DNA from: a bacterium
GTDB taxonomy: Bacteria; Auribacterota; UBA3054; B51-G9
Direction: 5' to 3'
NCBI GenBank assembly: GCA_029933535.1
Contig: JAOZNZ010000004.1
Span: forward strand, 2,757 to 9,644
DNA: 6,888 nucleotides
The first letter of the stretch is position 1, and each line of letters begins with the position of its first letter. Below are positions 1-5,725 of the stretch, one piece after another. The notes beneath the pieces were generated by a model that was not told the origin of the DNA, did no database searches, and was given only the letters and a program-made list of their open reading frames with translations. A program made the position numbers and the translations under genes.

Positions 1-170
1 TCATAAGTTTTTTCTTCGCACAATTTTTCAATACCACGATGATTGTAACCTATGTCGAGATCAACGTCCACAACAGTTTCTCCTTCAACATGCAGTCTGA
101 AAAACTCCGGTTCTTCAAGAAGCGGCATGAAAGGCCCAACAGGGATAATTTTTTTGTTTTGTTTATTCAT
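1..170 (-). CDS. NuoD/EchE-like large subunit ([NiFe]-hydrogenase large-subunit family), N-terminus only
   Basis: The first 56 residues are present and the rest lies beyond the left edge. The stretch VEGETVVDVDLDIGYNHRGI followed by EKL is the conserved N-terminal strand and turn of complex I subunit D (49 kDa) and of group 4 [NiFe]-hydrogenase large subunits. In those families this subunit lines the quinone site or carries the Ni-Fe centre. ATG at 170 is the only ordinary start after an in-frame TAA at about 234-236. No good Shine-Dalgarno precedes it, only a GGG and a GG within about 12 nt. It is the last operon gene visible, 105 bp after the NuoC-like gene. The CxxC motifs that would bind nickel come just after the visible part, so hydrogenase and non-hydrogenase (Nuo-like) forms cannot be told apart. 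The family call is secure, the exact class is not. Confidence 0.85.
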   Translation of the reverse strand, partial: MNKQNKKIIPVGPFMPLLEEPEFFRLHVEGETVVDVDLDIGYNHRGIEKLCEEKTY

Positions 171-234
171 TGTCCAAAACCCAAGAAGATATTTTTCTTT
201 TGTTAATTTCTTTTTTTGTTCATTAGTTATTTTT

Positions 235-269
235 TAGGTCAATTAGAAATTAGGTTAATTAGGTTAATT
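235..269. repeat. Short direct repeats TAGGTYAATT in the NuoC-NuoD gap
   Basis: On the plus strand, TAGGTCAATT (235-244) is followed by two exact TAGGTTAATT copies (251-260 and 260-269, sharing one base). They sit in the very AT-rich 105-bp gap before the large-subunit gene. No function can be read from them. They may be a slippage product or a remnant of a dispersed repeat. Confidence 0.55.
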
Positions 270-275
270 TTAATT

Positions 276-773
276 TCAATCCGATGCAGTCAGCAAACCA
301 TCTCTTCGCAAACGCTCACGAATAGCTGCTGTGCTTCTTGTATCTTTGTTGTCTCTGCGAAGCGGATGCAAATCTTCGGGCCAATCTTCTCCCAGTAAAA
401 GATGTTTCGGTCCGGGATGATTTTTGAATCTTACACCGAGCATTTCCCGAATTTCCGTTTCTATCCATGCGGCACCTTTAACTACTGGAGTTATACTATC
501 AATTGTCAGGTCATCTTTTTTAATAAGGACACTTATATTAACAAGCATATTATGAGCGTCAGGGCTGAAATGATACATAATTTCGATTCCCTGCGGTGTG
601 TCTATGCCGGAAGCAATTGCGAATCGCATTTTCAAATCTTTAAACAAAATACGCGCGGCTTCAATAATTTTTTCCTTTAGCACAACAACATAAACCCGTT
701 TTTCTGATTTAATTTTAAAATCAGTAACAACAGGTTTAAGCGCTTCTTTAACTATTTCAATATATTCGTTCAT
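276..773 (-). CDS. NuoC/EchD-like subunit (complex I 30-kDa subunit family)
   Basis: A 165-residue soluble subunit of the peripheral arm. In complex I and group 4 hydrogenases this protein packs against the large and small subunits and carries no cofactor. The family signature is at about residues 114-143: an acidic/aromatic stretch (WIETEIREMLGVRF), then NHPGPKHLLLGEDWPEDL and HPLRRD, matching the classic ERE-x-x-D-x-x-G-x-x-F...HP...PLR-(K/R)-D pattern. The N-terminal half (about 1-95) looks like the usual alpha/beta domain. A TTG at 818 would add 15 residues lying inside the previous gene. I prefer ATG at 773 because GGAGGT lies upstream and the family begins near here. The start falls 4 nt after the NuoB-like stop, so translation is probably coupled. 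A 24-residue charged tail follows PLRRD. Confidence 0.9.
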   Translation of the reverse strand: MNEYIEIVKEALKPVVTDFKIKSEKRVYVVVLKEKIIEAARILFKDLKMRFAIASGIDTPQGIEIMYHFSPDAHNMLVNISVLIKKDDLTIDSITPVVKGAAWIETEIREMLGVRFKNHPGPKHLLLGEDWPEDLHPLRRDNKDTRSTAAIRERLRRDGLLTASD

Positions 774-777
774 TATT

Positions 778-1236
778 TTATTCAACCTCCGGTGGATCTG
801 CCGGTTTGTCTTTTCCAAGTTTTTTTAAAACTTCAGCAGCTTTTACAACTCCGAGAATAATTGCTTCCGGTTTCGGAGGACAACCCGGAACATAGGCGTG
901 AACAGGAAGATAACTATCCAACGGGTCGCCTACATTATAACTGTCTTTAAACATGCCTCTGGAACACGCGCAGCCGCCAACTGCGACAACAAGACACGGT
1001 TTTGCACACTGCCCATATATTTCAAGTACCCGCGGTATAGTTTTCCTGTTCATGGAACCACAAACCAGAAGAACGTCAGCATGCCGCGCACTACCGACAA
1101 GAACGCATCCAAACCGTTCAATATCGAATCTGGGAGTTAAAGCATCCAGCACTTCGATATCGCAATTGTTGCAAGAACCTGTGCTAAGATGGTAAACCCA
1201 GGGAGATTTTGCTAAAGCTTTTAATGTTAATTTCAT
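778..1236 (-). CDS. NuoB/EchC-like small subunit (complex I 20-kDa / [NiFe] hydrogenase small-subunit family)
   Basis: A 152-residue subunit that should hold the iron-sulfur cluster closest to the catalytic site. Cluster ligands are visible: C22 and C25 in GSCNNCDIEVLD, C89 in VGGCACSRGMF, and C119 in YVPGCPPKPEAII. The CxxC spacing of the first pair, rather than the CC pair of true NuoB, resembles group 4 hydrogenases (EchC, HycG, MbhJ). R93 stands where many relatives have glycine (ACSGG). I chose ATG at 1236, since MKLTLKALAKSPWVYHL is a normal N-terminus. The frame stays open back to a TTG at 1323, but the extra 29 codons are entirely a heptad-repeat insert. No Shine-Dalgarno is seen before ATG 1236, where the repeat occupies that place. 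The C-terminus (residues 137-152) is a lysine/proline-rich tail. Confidence 0.92.
   Translation of the reverse strand: MKLTLKALAKSPWVYHLSTGSCNNCDIEVLDALTPRFDIERFGCVLVGSARHADVLLVCGSMNRKTIPRVLEIYGQCAKPCLVVAVGGCACSRGMFKDSYNVGDPLDSYLPVHAYVPGCPPKPEAIILGVVKAAEVLKKLGKDKPADPPEVE
785..790 (-). promoter_or_regulatory. Ribosome binding site deciding the NuoC-like start
   Basis: GGAGGT on the minus strand, 11 nt before ATG at 773, inside the last codons of the NuoB-like gene. The spacing is slightly long, but it is the only strong site nearby and favours ATG 773 over TTG 818. Confidence 0.7.
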
Positions 1237-1237
1237 A

Positions 1238-1309
1238 AATTGTGCTTTTTGCTTTGTGCTTTGTGATTTTGCTTCGGCTACTGACACCCAACACCTGAAA
1301 CCTGACACC
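1238..1309. repeat. Two heptamer arrays inserted between the NuoH-like and NuoB-like genes
   Basis: The 76-bp gap is almost wholly repetitive, with two period-7 arrays. On the plus strand, 1282-1309 reads TGACACC, CAACACC, TGAAACC, TGACACC, and 1238-1265 reads AATTGTG, CTTTTTG, CTTTGTG, CTTTGTG. A 16-base spacer separates them. The insert runs right up to the NuoB-like start codon. Its reading frame is open, so gene callers would tend to translate it as a false N-terminal extension. It resembles dispersed intergenic repeats I recall from uncultured Planctomycetota and Omnitrophota; that comparison is from memory. Confidence 0.75.
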
Positions 1310-1312
1310 TTT

Positions 1313-2263
1313 TTATAATCCAATCAACGCCAATATGACACCGCCAAGCGCGAGTAAAAGCGGTATTGTCCAGAAAAATTTCATTGCCTGATCTATTCTC
1401 AATCTCGGATTAGTATTTCGAATTACCGTAATTAAAACAAGCAGTCCGACATATTTTAAAACACTTAGAACACTATTCATAATTCCGTCAAAATTCATAG
1501 CGCCGCAGAAAAATATAACTAAAGTCATAGGTGCCACAAAAAGAAGCATAGCTCGCATTAATTTGAACAGCGCGAAAGGAGGACCGGAATAATCTGTGTA
1601 AGGACCGGCTATTATTTCCGTTTCCGCTTCCGGAATATCGAAAGGAACAAGAGTTAGTTTTGCTTGAATACACGGTATTGCAGCTATCAGAGCTAAAACT
1701 CCGGAAAGTTTTAAAGCCACTGCGCCGTTAGCTTCCTGAAACGCAACAAGAGAATCAAGCCGCAATTGACCACCGCTCTGAATTATCGGTACAACTATTG
1801 CCAAAATAAAAGGAAGTTCGTATGCGAGAACCAGTTTCATTTCACGGCTGCTGCCAAGAGAACTTAATGGATTTCCCGAAGATGCTCCTCCTAGTATAAC
1901 GCATAAGGAAGGAATTGTCAATAAATAAATTACTAATATAATATCACCTGAAAATCCAAGTGGAGCAAGCGCCTTCCAATCAAGGATAGGTATCCATAAT
2001 ATAAGCGATGCAACAGTAACGGCGGCTACACCGGCAACCGGAGCAAGAAGGAACACGAAAGGGTTTCCTTCTTTTGGTAAAATAGTTTCCTTCCCGAGTA
2101 ATTTTACAAAATCATAAAAAGGTTGAAATAAAGGAGGACCTACACGCCACTGAACACGTGCTGTAACTTTTCTGTCTACCCAACTCATCAACAACCCGAC
2201 AACGCCCGTAAACAGAAGTCCCGGAAAAATCAAAACAGCAATTATTATCCAAATTAAGCTCAT
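1313..2263 (-). CDS. NuoH/EchB-like integral membrane subunit (complex I subunit 1 family)
   Basis: A 316-residue membrane protein with about eight hydrophobic segments (roughly 2-27, 69-93, 104-125, 143-162, 181-200, 228-253, 265-281, 297-316). It anchors the peripheral arm and provides the entry to the ion/quinone channel in complex I, or the ion-translocating anchor in group 4 hydrogenases. Conserved marks are WVDRKVTARVQWRVGPP (28-44), the SSREMKLVLAYELP loop with E141 and E149, and FDIPEAETEIIAGPYTDYSG (208-227) with its glutamate cluster, the hallmark loop of the family. Length is normal. ATG at 2263 fits the family N-terminus. No Shine-Dalgarno is visible, and 135 bp of repeat-like sequence separates it from the ferredoxin gene. 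No antiporter-like (NuoL/M/N) subunit is visible; it may lie beyond the left edge. Confidence 0.94.
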   Translation of the reverse strand: MSLIWIIIAVLIFPGLLFTGVVGLLMSWVDRKVTARVQWRVGPPLFQPFYDFVKLLGKETILPKEGNPFVFLLAPVAGVAAVTVASLILWIPILDWKALAPLGFSGDIILVIYLLTIPSLCVILGGASSGNPLSSLGSSREMKLVLAYELPFILAIVVPIIQSGGQLRLDSLVAFQEANGAVALKLSGVLALIAAIPCIQAKLTLVPFDIPEAETEIIAGPYTDYSGPPFALFKLMRAMLLFVAPMTLVIFFCGAMNFDGIMNSVLSVLKYVGLLVLITVIRNTNPRLRIDQAMKFFWTIPLLLALGGVILALIGL

Positions 2264-2316
2264 TTTACAGAATAAATATTATATCGCACTTACTTTTTCT
2301 CTCCCCTCGAAAAATT

Positions 2317-2454
2317 CTGTTGCTCTCGCAACAGCGCAGTAAAAGCCGCTTTGAATTTCGTTATGTCTTTGACGCGGCTGTATTCCTGCACTCCAAATTC
2401 AATCACCGGACTTCGTCTCGCGATCCCAACGGTTACACCTCACCGCCAGGCGGT
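2317..2454. repeat. Hairpin-rich repeat-like insert spanning the ferredoxin 3' end and the gap before NuoH
   Basis: Three dyad symmetries follow each other: CTGTTGC-TCTC-GCAACAG (2317-2334, perfect 7-bp stem), AGCCGC (2344-2349) with GCGGCT (2374-2379), and ACCGCC-A-GGCGGT (2442-2454, perfect 6-bp stem). The last lies inside the ferredoxin reading frame. Base composition is visibly more GC-rich than in the other gaps. It looks like a dispersed palindromic element, but only one copy is in the window, so repeat status is inferred. None of the stems has a T-run expected of a terminator. Confidence 0.5.
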
Positions 2455-2896
2455 CTCCAATTTCGTGCACATTTTCTTCATTTAAACAAGGATCATCATT
2501 ATCTATCCAAGTCAAAATCCCTTCAGGTGCTGATTTGACACATGGCGGTTCCTCATCGCCAAATCGCGCGCATTGGTCACATACATCACTTATATAAGAA
2601 ATGACATCCGGGCTGATTACGCCAAAAGGGCATGCTGTCACGCACGATCCGCAAGCCACACAGCGCAGATTATGTCTGACAACTGAGCAGTCTTCCTGTT
2701 TTTCCAACGCATCACGCGGGCACGCTTCCACACAAGGTTTTTCCTCACAATGTCTGCACGTCAAAACAAAAGCTGCCATCTCCCGCAAATCTTTCAATCC
2801 ATTATTATCAGGATGGTAAAAATACGCGCACTCAACGGGCTCATCACATTTCAACGCCGCTGCATCAAGATCAAGTAATAACATTTTATTTGACAT
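2399..2896 (-). CDS. HycB/HydN-like polyferredoxin, electron-transfer subunit of the complex
   Basis: A 165-residue 4Fe-4S protein that should carry electrons between the FAD module and the membrane hydrogenase-like module. Motif II is C47-x2-C50-x4-C55-x3-C59 and motif III is C79-x2-C82-x2-C85-x3-C89, both complete. Motif IV is C106-x2-C109-x9-C119, with A123 where the last cysteine is expected. At motif I only C23 (ECAYFYHP) is in register; C17 is out of register. That leaves ligands for three clusters rather than four. Start: ATG at 2896 overlaps the upstream TGA as TGATG, a coupled start, with GGGA just before; a TTG at 2905 would add only three residues. The C-terminus (GDRLAVRCNRWDRETKSGD) begins like the family's IGDRL-hydrophobic end, but the last residues lie in hairpin-rich repeat-like DNA and may be acquired. 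Confidence 0.87.
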   Translation of the reverse strand: MSNKMLLLDLDAAALKCDEPVECAYFYHPDNNGLKDLREMAAFVLTCRHCEEKPCVEACPRDALEKQEDCSVVRHNLRCVACGSCVTACPFGVISPDVISYISDVCDQCARFGDEEPPCVKSAPEGILTWIDNDDPCLNEENVHEIGDRLAVRCNRWDRETKSGD

Positions 2897-3720
2897 CAGT
2901 CCCAAATTGCTTCGTAATTTTTAATTTTATCATATGTCATTACCGGTCCATCTTCACAAACAAAATAAGGACCTAACCGGCAATGGCCGCATTTACCAAT
3001 TCCACAACTCATATTTTTTTCCATTGACAAATATATCCGTGAATCCGCATACCCAAGCTCCAATAATTTTAAAGTAGCAAACTTCATCATTATAGGCGGT
3101 CCGCAAACAACAGCAACCGCATCAGATATATTTATGGGCAAGTCATCCATAATCGTTGTTACCATACCAACCGGCCCTTTCCATTTTCCCGTGTCGTCAG
3201 CATCAACGCTAATAACAAAATCCATTGGAGAATTTGTTGTCCATTTTTTCATTAAATCTTTATATATAATGTCTTGTGGAGATCTCGCGCCAAATCTTAC
3301 TACTACTTTTTTGTAAGTATCTATTCTGTCAAGTAAAGCATAAAGCAATGACCTTAGCGGAGCAAGCCCCACTCCGCCGCCAATTACGAGTATTTCTTTT
3401 CCTTTAAATTCTGTATCAACAGGATAAGGTTTGCCAAGTGGACCGCGCAGACCCAGCATTGCACCGGGAGAAAGGTCATGCAAAACTTCCGTGATTTTTC
3501 CTACGCGCATAACTGTTACATCCATCTTTTCACTTACCGCAGGTGAAGATGAAGGAGTAAAAGGAGCTTCTCCCACACCCGGAACAGCCATTTCTATGAA
3601 TTGCCCTGCTTCGAATAAAATTGGACGCTCAGGTTTCAGCACAAATGTTTTAATTGTGCCGGACTCTTCGATTACGTCCAAAAGTTTCGCCGGAATAGAT
3701 TTGTATGGATTTTCAGGCAT
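2896..3720 (-). CDS. FAD/NAD(P)-binding oxidoreductase, sulfhydrogenase gamma (HydG) / AsrB family
   Basis: A 274-residue ferredoxin-NADP reductase-like flavoprotein that should exchange a hydride with NAD(P)H and pass single electrons on to iron-sulfur clusters. Domain order: FAD-binding beta barrel at about 6-103, with EAPFTPSSSP (51-60, the flavin-contact segment) and LRGPLGKPYP (91-100). Next is the NAD(P)-binding domain, with VIGGGVGLAPLRSL (112-125), RFGARSPQDIIY (142-153) and VCGPPIMMKF (205-214). Last is a [2Fe-2S] site, C239-x4-C244-x2-C247-x7-C255. Length and architecture match HydG of archaeal sulfhydrogenase and AsrB of anaerobic sulfite reductase. AGAGGT at 3731-3726, 5 nt before ATG 3720, supports the start, which overlaps the beta-subunit gene by 8 nt. 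NADH versus NADPH preference cannot be read with confidence. Context favours the hydrogenase role over sulfite reduction, as no siroheme subunit is present. Confidence 0.92.
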   Translation of the reverse strand: MPENPYKSIPAKLLDVIEESGTIKTFVLKPERPILFEAGQFIEMAVPGVGEAPFTPSSSPAVSEKMDVTVMRVGKITEVLHDLSPGAMLGLRGPLGKPYPVDTEFKGKEILVIGGGVGLAPLRSLLYALLDRIDTYKKVVVRFGARSPQDIIYKDLMKKWTTNSPMDFVISVDADDTGKWKGPVGMVTTIMDDLPINISDAVAVVCGPPIMMKFATLKLLELGYADSRIYLSMEKNMSCGIGKCGHCRLGPYFVCEDGPVMTYDKIKNYEAIWD

Positions 3721-4729
3721 TAGCTACCTCTTGAATAATTTTCCTCATGTCAAGTTTGCCGATACAGGCATCTATACATCTTCCGCATCCGCTGCATGCA
3801 TAACCTTCTTCCGCTTCGTATGGAGCAATAAATTTTCTTTCCAGTCTGTGACGCAAACGAACTTCACGTTTTTTGTTTGGATTTGCTCCTCCTGCAACGC
3901 GGGTGAAATTTTCACTCAGGCAAGCGTCCCAAACTCTTGTACGCAAAGCTTTACCCTCAGAAGTCAGTTCGTCTGTTAATGAGAAACAATGACATCCCGG
4001 GCAGACAAAATTACAAGCCCCGCATTCCACGCATGTTTCTGCTATTTTTTCCCATATTTTATCCGGCCATTTTTTTTGCAGGATTTCCGCAATATTTTCA
4101 GGAATTTCTATTTTTTGTTCCTGCAGACTAATCTTTACCTTTTCTTTAATAGCGTTGCGTTTTTCTTTTTGTTCTGATAACTGCAACTCAGTTGCCGCGG
4201 AAAAACTTCCCCCATGTTTTTTTAACAATTCTTCTCCGCGTTCTGTTGCCGCCGCGACCAATTTCCCACCTTCAACATCAGAAAATATCAGATCTGCCGT
4301 GTTTTCAGGATAAGGAGTATTTCCAACAGCAACACAAAAGCATGATGGCAAACAATCGGAGCAGTCTTCTGCAATTATGATAGTTTTTTTTCGGCGCTCG
4401 GAATAAAATGGTTCTTCAAACGCGCCTTCAAGAAACAGTTTGTCAAGAATTTGTAAAGCGGGAAGATCGCAACTTTTTGCGCCAAAGATAACAGTTTCTT
4501 TCTCAGAAGGTATTTCTCCTCCAACTGATTCTGCAGGTATAAAAAGAAAAGTTTTTAACGATTCGGTTGCCCGGAATGGAGAGTTTGGAAATTCATTTAT
4601 GGAGTCTGGATTTTGTGCCTGTAAATGCCAACTTCCCTCTATTAATACAGGAACTATAAGTAATTTACCGTCCGTTATCGATTTAACGAACGTCAAAATT
4701 TGATTGGAATGTAAGAAAAGCCAGTTCAT
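3713..4729 (-). CDS. 4Fe-4S dicluster subunit, sulfhydrogenase beta (HydB) / AsrA family
   Basis: A 338-residue iron-sulfur partner of the flavoprotein encoded next. The N-terminal half (about 1-150) is the usual HydB/AsrA domain, with FGAKSCDLPALQILDKLFL (82-100) and a small cysteine cluster C123, C126, C130, C132. A lysine/glutamate-rich helical linker spans about 165-222. Two ferredoxin motifs follow: C233-x2-C236-x2-C239-x3-C243, with C246 and C248 close behind (PGCHCF), and C312-x2-C315-x2-C318-x3-C322. It should bind two 4Fe-4S clusters and relay electrons. It is the first operon gene, behind a strong promoter, with a leader of about 38 nt. No Shine-Dalgarno is seen before ATG 4729. The 3' end overlaps the FAD subunit by 8 nt, which suggests a tight beta-gamma pair. 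Confidence 0.92.
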   Translation of the reverse strand: MNWLFLHSNQILTFVKSITDGKLLIVPVLIEGSWHLQAQNPDSINEFPNSPFRATESLKTFLFIPAESVGGEIPSEKETVIFGAKSCDLPALQILDKLFLEGAFEEPFYSERRKKTIIIAEDCSDCLPSCFCVAVGNTPYPENTADLIFSDVEGGKLVAAATERGEELLKKHGGSFSAATELQLSEQKEKRNAIKEKVKISLQEQKIEIPENIAEILQKKWPDKIWEKIAETCVECGACNFVCPGCHCFSLTDELTSEGKALRTRVWDACLSENFTRVAGGANPNKKREVRLRHRLERKFIAPYEAEEGYACSGCGRCIDACIGKLDMRKIIQEVANA

Positions 4730-4730
4730 A

Positions 4731-4771
4731 ATTTGTGTAAAAAATAAAATGACATTTGTGCGAGAATTGTG
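4731..4771. promoter_or_regulatory. Three direct repeats of WTTGTG at the operon transcription start (possible operator)
   Basis: On the plus strand, ATTTGTG occurs at 4731-4737 and 4754-4760, and AATTGTG at 4765-4771. The spacings are 23 and 11 bp, about two and one helical turns. They lie between the -10 box and the start codon, where a repressor could act. In AT-rich DNA this may be chance. It is not a clear palindromic Rex or FNR site. Confidence 0.25.
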
Positions 4772-4774
4772 ACC

Positions 4775-4803
4775 ATTGTATCAGAATTAAAATCTTTTGT
4801 CAA
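4775..4803 (-). promoter_or_regulatory. Sigma-70 promoter of the hydrogenase-like operon
   Basis: TTGACA (4803-4798), a 17-nt spacer and TACAAT (4780-4775) on the minus strand: a perfect -35, ideal spacing and a -10 with one mismatch. An 11-base A/T homopolymer run (4821-4811) lies just upstream of the -35 box and could act like an UP element. Transcription would start near 4768. A terminator for the upstream gene sits at 4861-4834, so the operon has its own start. Confidence 0.85.
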
Positions 4804-4833
4804 GGATTCGAAAAAAAAAAATTACCACTAATT

Positions 4834-4861
4834 AAAAAGGCAAGCTGTTAAGCCTGCCTTT
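4834..4861 (-). terminator. Intrinsic terminator of the PEP-CTERM gene
   Basis: On the minus strand, GGCAGGCT-TAAC-AGCTTGCC forms an 8-bp stem with one G-T wobble and a 4-nt loop. It is preceded by AAA and followed by TTTTTAATT. It begins about 54 nt after the stop codon of the secreted-protein gene. Confidence 0.85.
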
Positions 4862-4914
4862 CATTTACTATATCGATACCCTTACGAACACTTTTCAATT
4901 TTTACGATGAGTCT

Positions 4915-5670
4915 CTACATAACTCGTTTGAGTAGGAAGATTGCCGCAATGCATATGAAAATAAATCCCGGTTCTGGTATCGGGTCAATCACAAACGCAA
5001 GATCGAGTGATATCTCCGGTTCATAAGGATCTCTAAGTTCACCCCAGAATGGATCATCCACAAGTTCGAAGACTGCGTCATCATTCCAATGGTCAATTGA
5101 TGTTTTCCATCCGGCAAGTCCGCCAAAAACATCAAGTTTAATATCAAGCCAATAGATAGTATCCAAAACTTGTACAAATGGGTGGGTTACAGGAAGTGTA
5201 ACATTTATTTGATAAATATTTTGATGGTCAGGTTTTCTCGCTATACCGGTTACCGGGTCGAACCATCCCTGGTCTCCTATGTCCCAAAAGCGATATTTGA
5301 AATCTGATTCAACAAAATTATGTTCCCATAAAAGCTCGCCGGGCATACTGTAGCCAGTAGGAGAATCAGCTGCAGGAATATCCTTGTGGAAACTCAAACG
5401 AATATTGTCAATTATTCCTTCAATGTCATTTTCCCATGAAATCCAAAAGTGGACTTGTTTAACAGATCCGTCTCCCGTACATAGAAAATCATCTGCCAGA
5501 GTATAATCCGAAACATTTACATCCCAGCCAACTGGGTCGGGTAATTGCGGAAAATGCATTTTATGAGGACCTCCATAATCCCAGTCTGCCAAAACATTTA
5601 TCGCGCAAAATATCATTGCCGCAGCGGCAAGATAAACAAACATTATTTTTTTTGATTGTAAGTTGAACAT
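4915..5670 (-). CDS. Secreted PEP-CTERM-anchored protein of unknown function, Planctomycete type
   Basis: 251 residues. A signal peptide covers about 1-28: K7-K8, hydrophobic 9-25, likely cleavage after VLA28. The C-terminus has the PEP-CTERM sorting pattern: PEP at 232-234, a hydrophobic stretch 235-247, then K248-R249. Such tails are normally processed by an exosortase for export or anchoring in the envelope; none is visible here. The body starts DWDYGGPHKMHFPQLPDP and continues with ADDFLC, VHFWISWEND, PGELLWEHNF, GDQGWFDPVTG, YWLDI, GWKTS, HWNDDAVFELV and LDLAFVI. I recall these blocks from abundant Planctomycetota proteins of unknown function; the fold looks like an all-beta jelly-roll-like domain. 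The start is firm: GGAGGT four bases before ATG 5670. It has its own promoter and terminator and no apparent link to the hydrogenase operon. Confidence 0.85.
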   Translation of the reverse strand: MFNLQSKKIMFVYLAAAAMIFCAINVLADWDYGGPHKMHFPQLPDPVGWDVNVSDYTLADDFLCTGDGSVKQVHFWISWENDIEGIIDNIRLSFHKDIPAADSPTGYSMPGELLWEHNFVESDFKYRFWDIGDQGWFDPVTGIARKPDHQNIYQINVTLPVTHPFVQVLDTIYWLDIKLDVFGGLAGWKTSIDHWNDDAVFELVDDPFWGELRDPYEPEISLDLAFVIDPIPEPGFIFICIAAIFLLKRVM

Positions 5671-5674
5671 GATT

Positions 5675-5680
5675 ACCTCC
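5675..5680 (-). promoter_or_regulatory. Ribosome binding site of the PEP-CTERM gene
   Basis: A consensus GGAGGT on the minus strand, 4 nt before ATG 5670. A second copy, GGGAGGT followed by ATT and ATG at 5725, lies 55 bp upstream in the duplicated leader. Confidence 0.85.
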
Positions 5681-5689
5681 TTGTTCAGA

Positions 5690-5725
5690 TTAAGTAAAGC
5701 CTATACAACACTTTGTATTGAACAT
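5690..5725 (-). CDS. Possible 11-codon leader reading frame upstream of the PEP-CTERM gene
   Basis: ATG at 5725 follows GGGAGGT with a 3-nt gap and reads MFNTKCCIGFT, then TAA at 5692-5690, 19 nt before the real start. Its first three residues match those of the secreted protein, because the start region was duplicated. It may be translated and affect expression of the main gene, or be an inert by-product of the duplication. No evidence of conservation is available. Confidence 0.35.
   Translation of the reverse strand: MFNTKCCIGFT

Noticed and set aside
774..818. Longer NuoC-like protein starting at TTG 818
   Set aside because: The added 15 residues overlap the NuoB-like gene. GGAGGT sits between this TTG and ATG 773, favouring the latter.
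1238..1309. Heptamer arrays as a CRISPR or iteron origin
   Set aside because: Units are only 7 bp with no spacers, no cas genes and no replication gene nearby.
1237..1323. N-terminal extension of the NuoB-like protein from a TTG at 1323
   Set aside because: The extra residues are pure heptad-repeat sequence, and the family N-terminus begins at ATG 1236.
2264..2290. TATAAT upstream of the NuoH-like gene as an internal promoter
   Set aside because: No -35-like hexamer at a usable distance and no TGn extension. The start codon would be only about 10 nt from the transcript start. Probably chance in AT-rich DNA.
3431..3979. 182-codon plus-strand frame opposite the HydB/HydG genes
   Set aside because: It is antisense to two well-supported genes with clear cofactor motifs, and its translation shows no recognisable domain.
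2896..4729. AsrA/AsrB of anaerobic sulfite reductase
   Set aside because: The fold family fits, but no AsrC-type siroheme subunit follows. The next genes are ferredoxin and NuoH/B/C/D-like, pointing to a hydrogenase-like complex.
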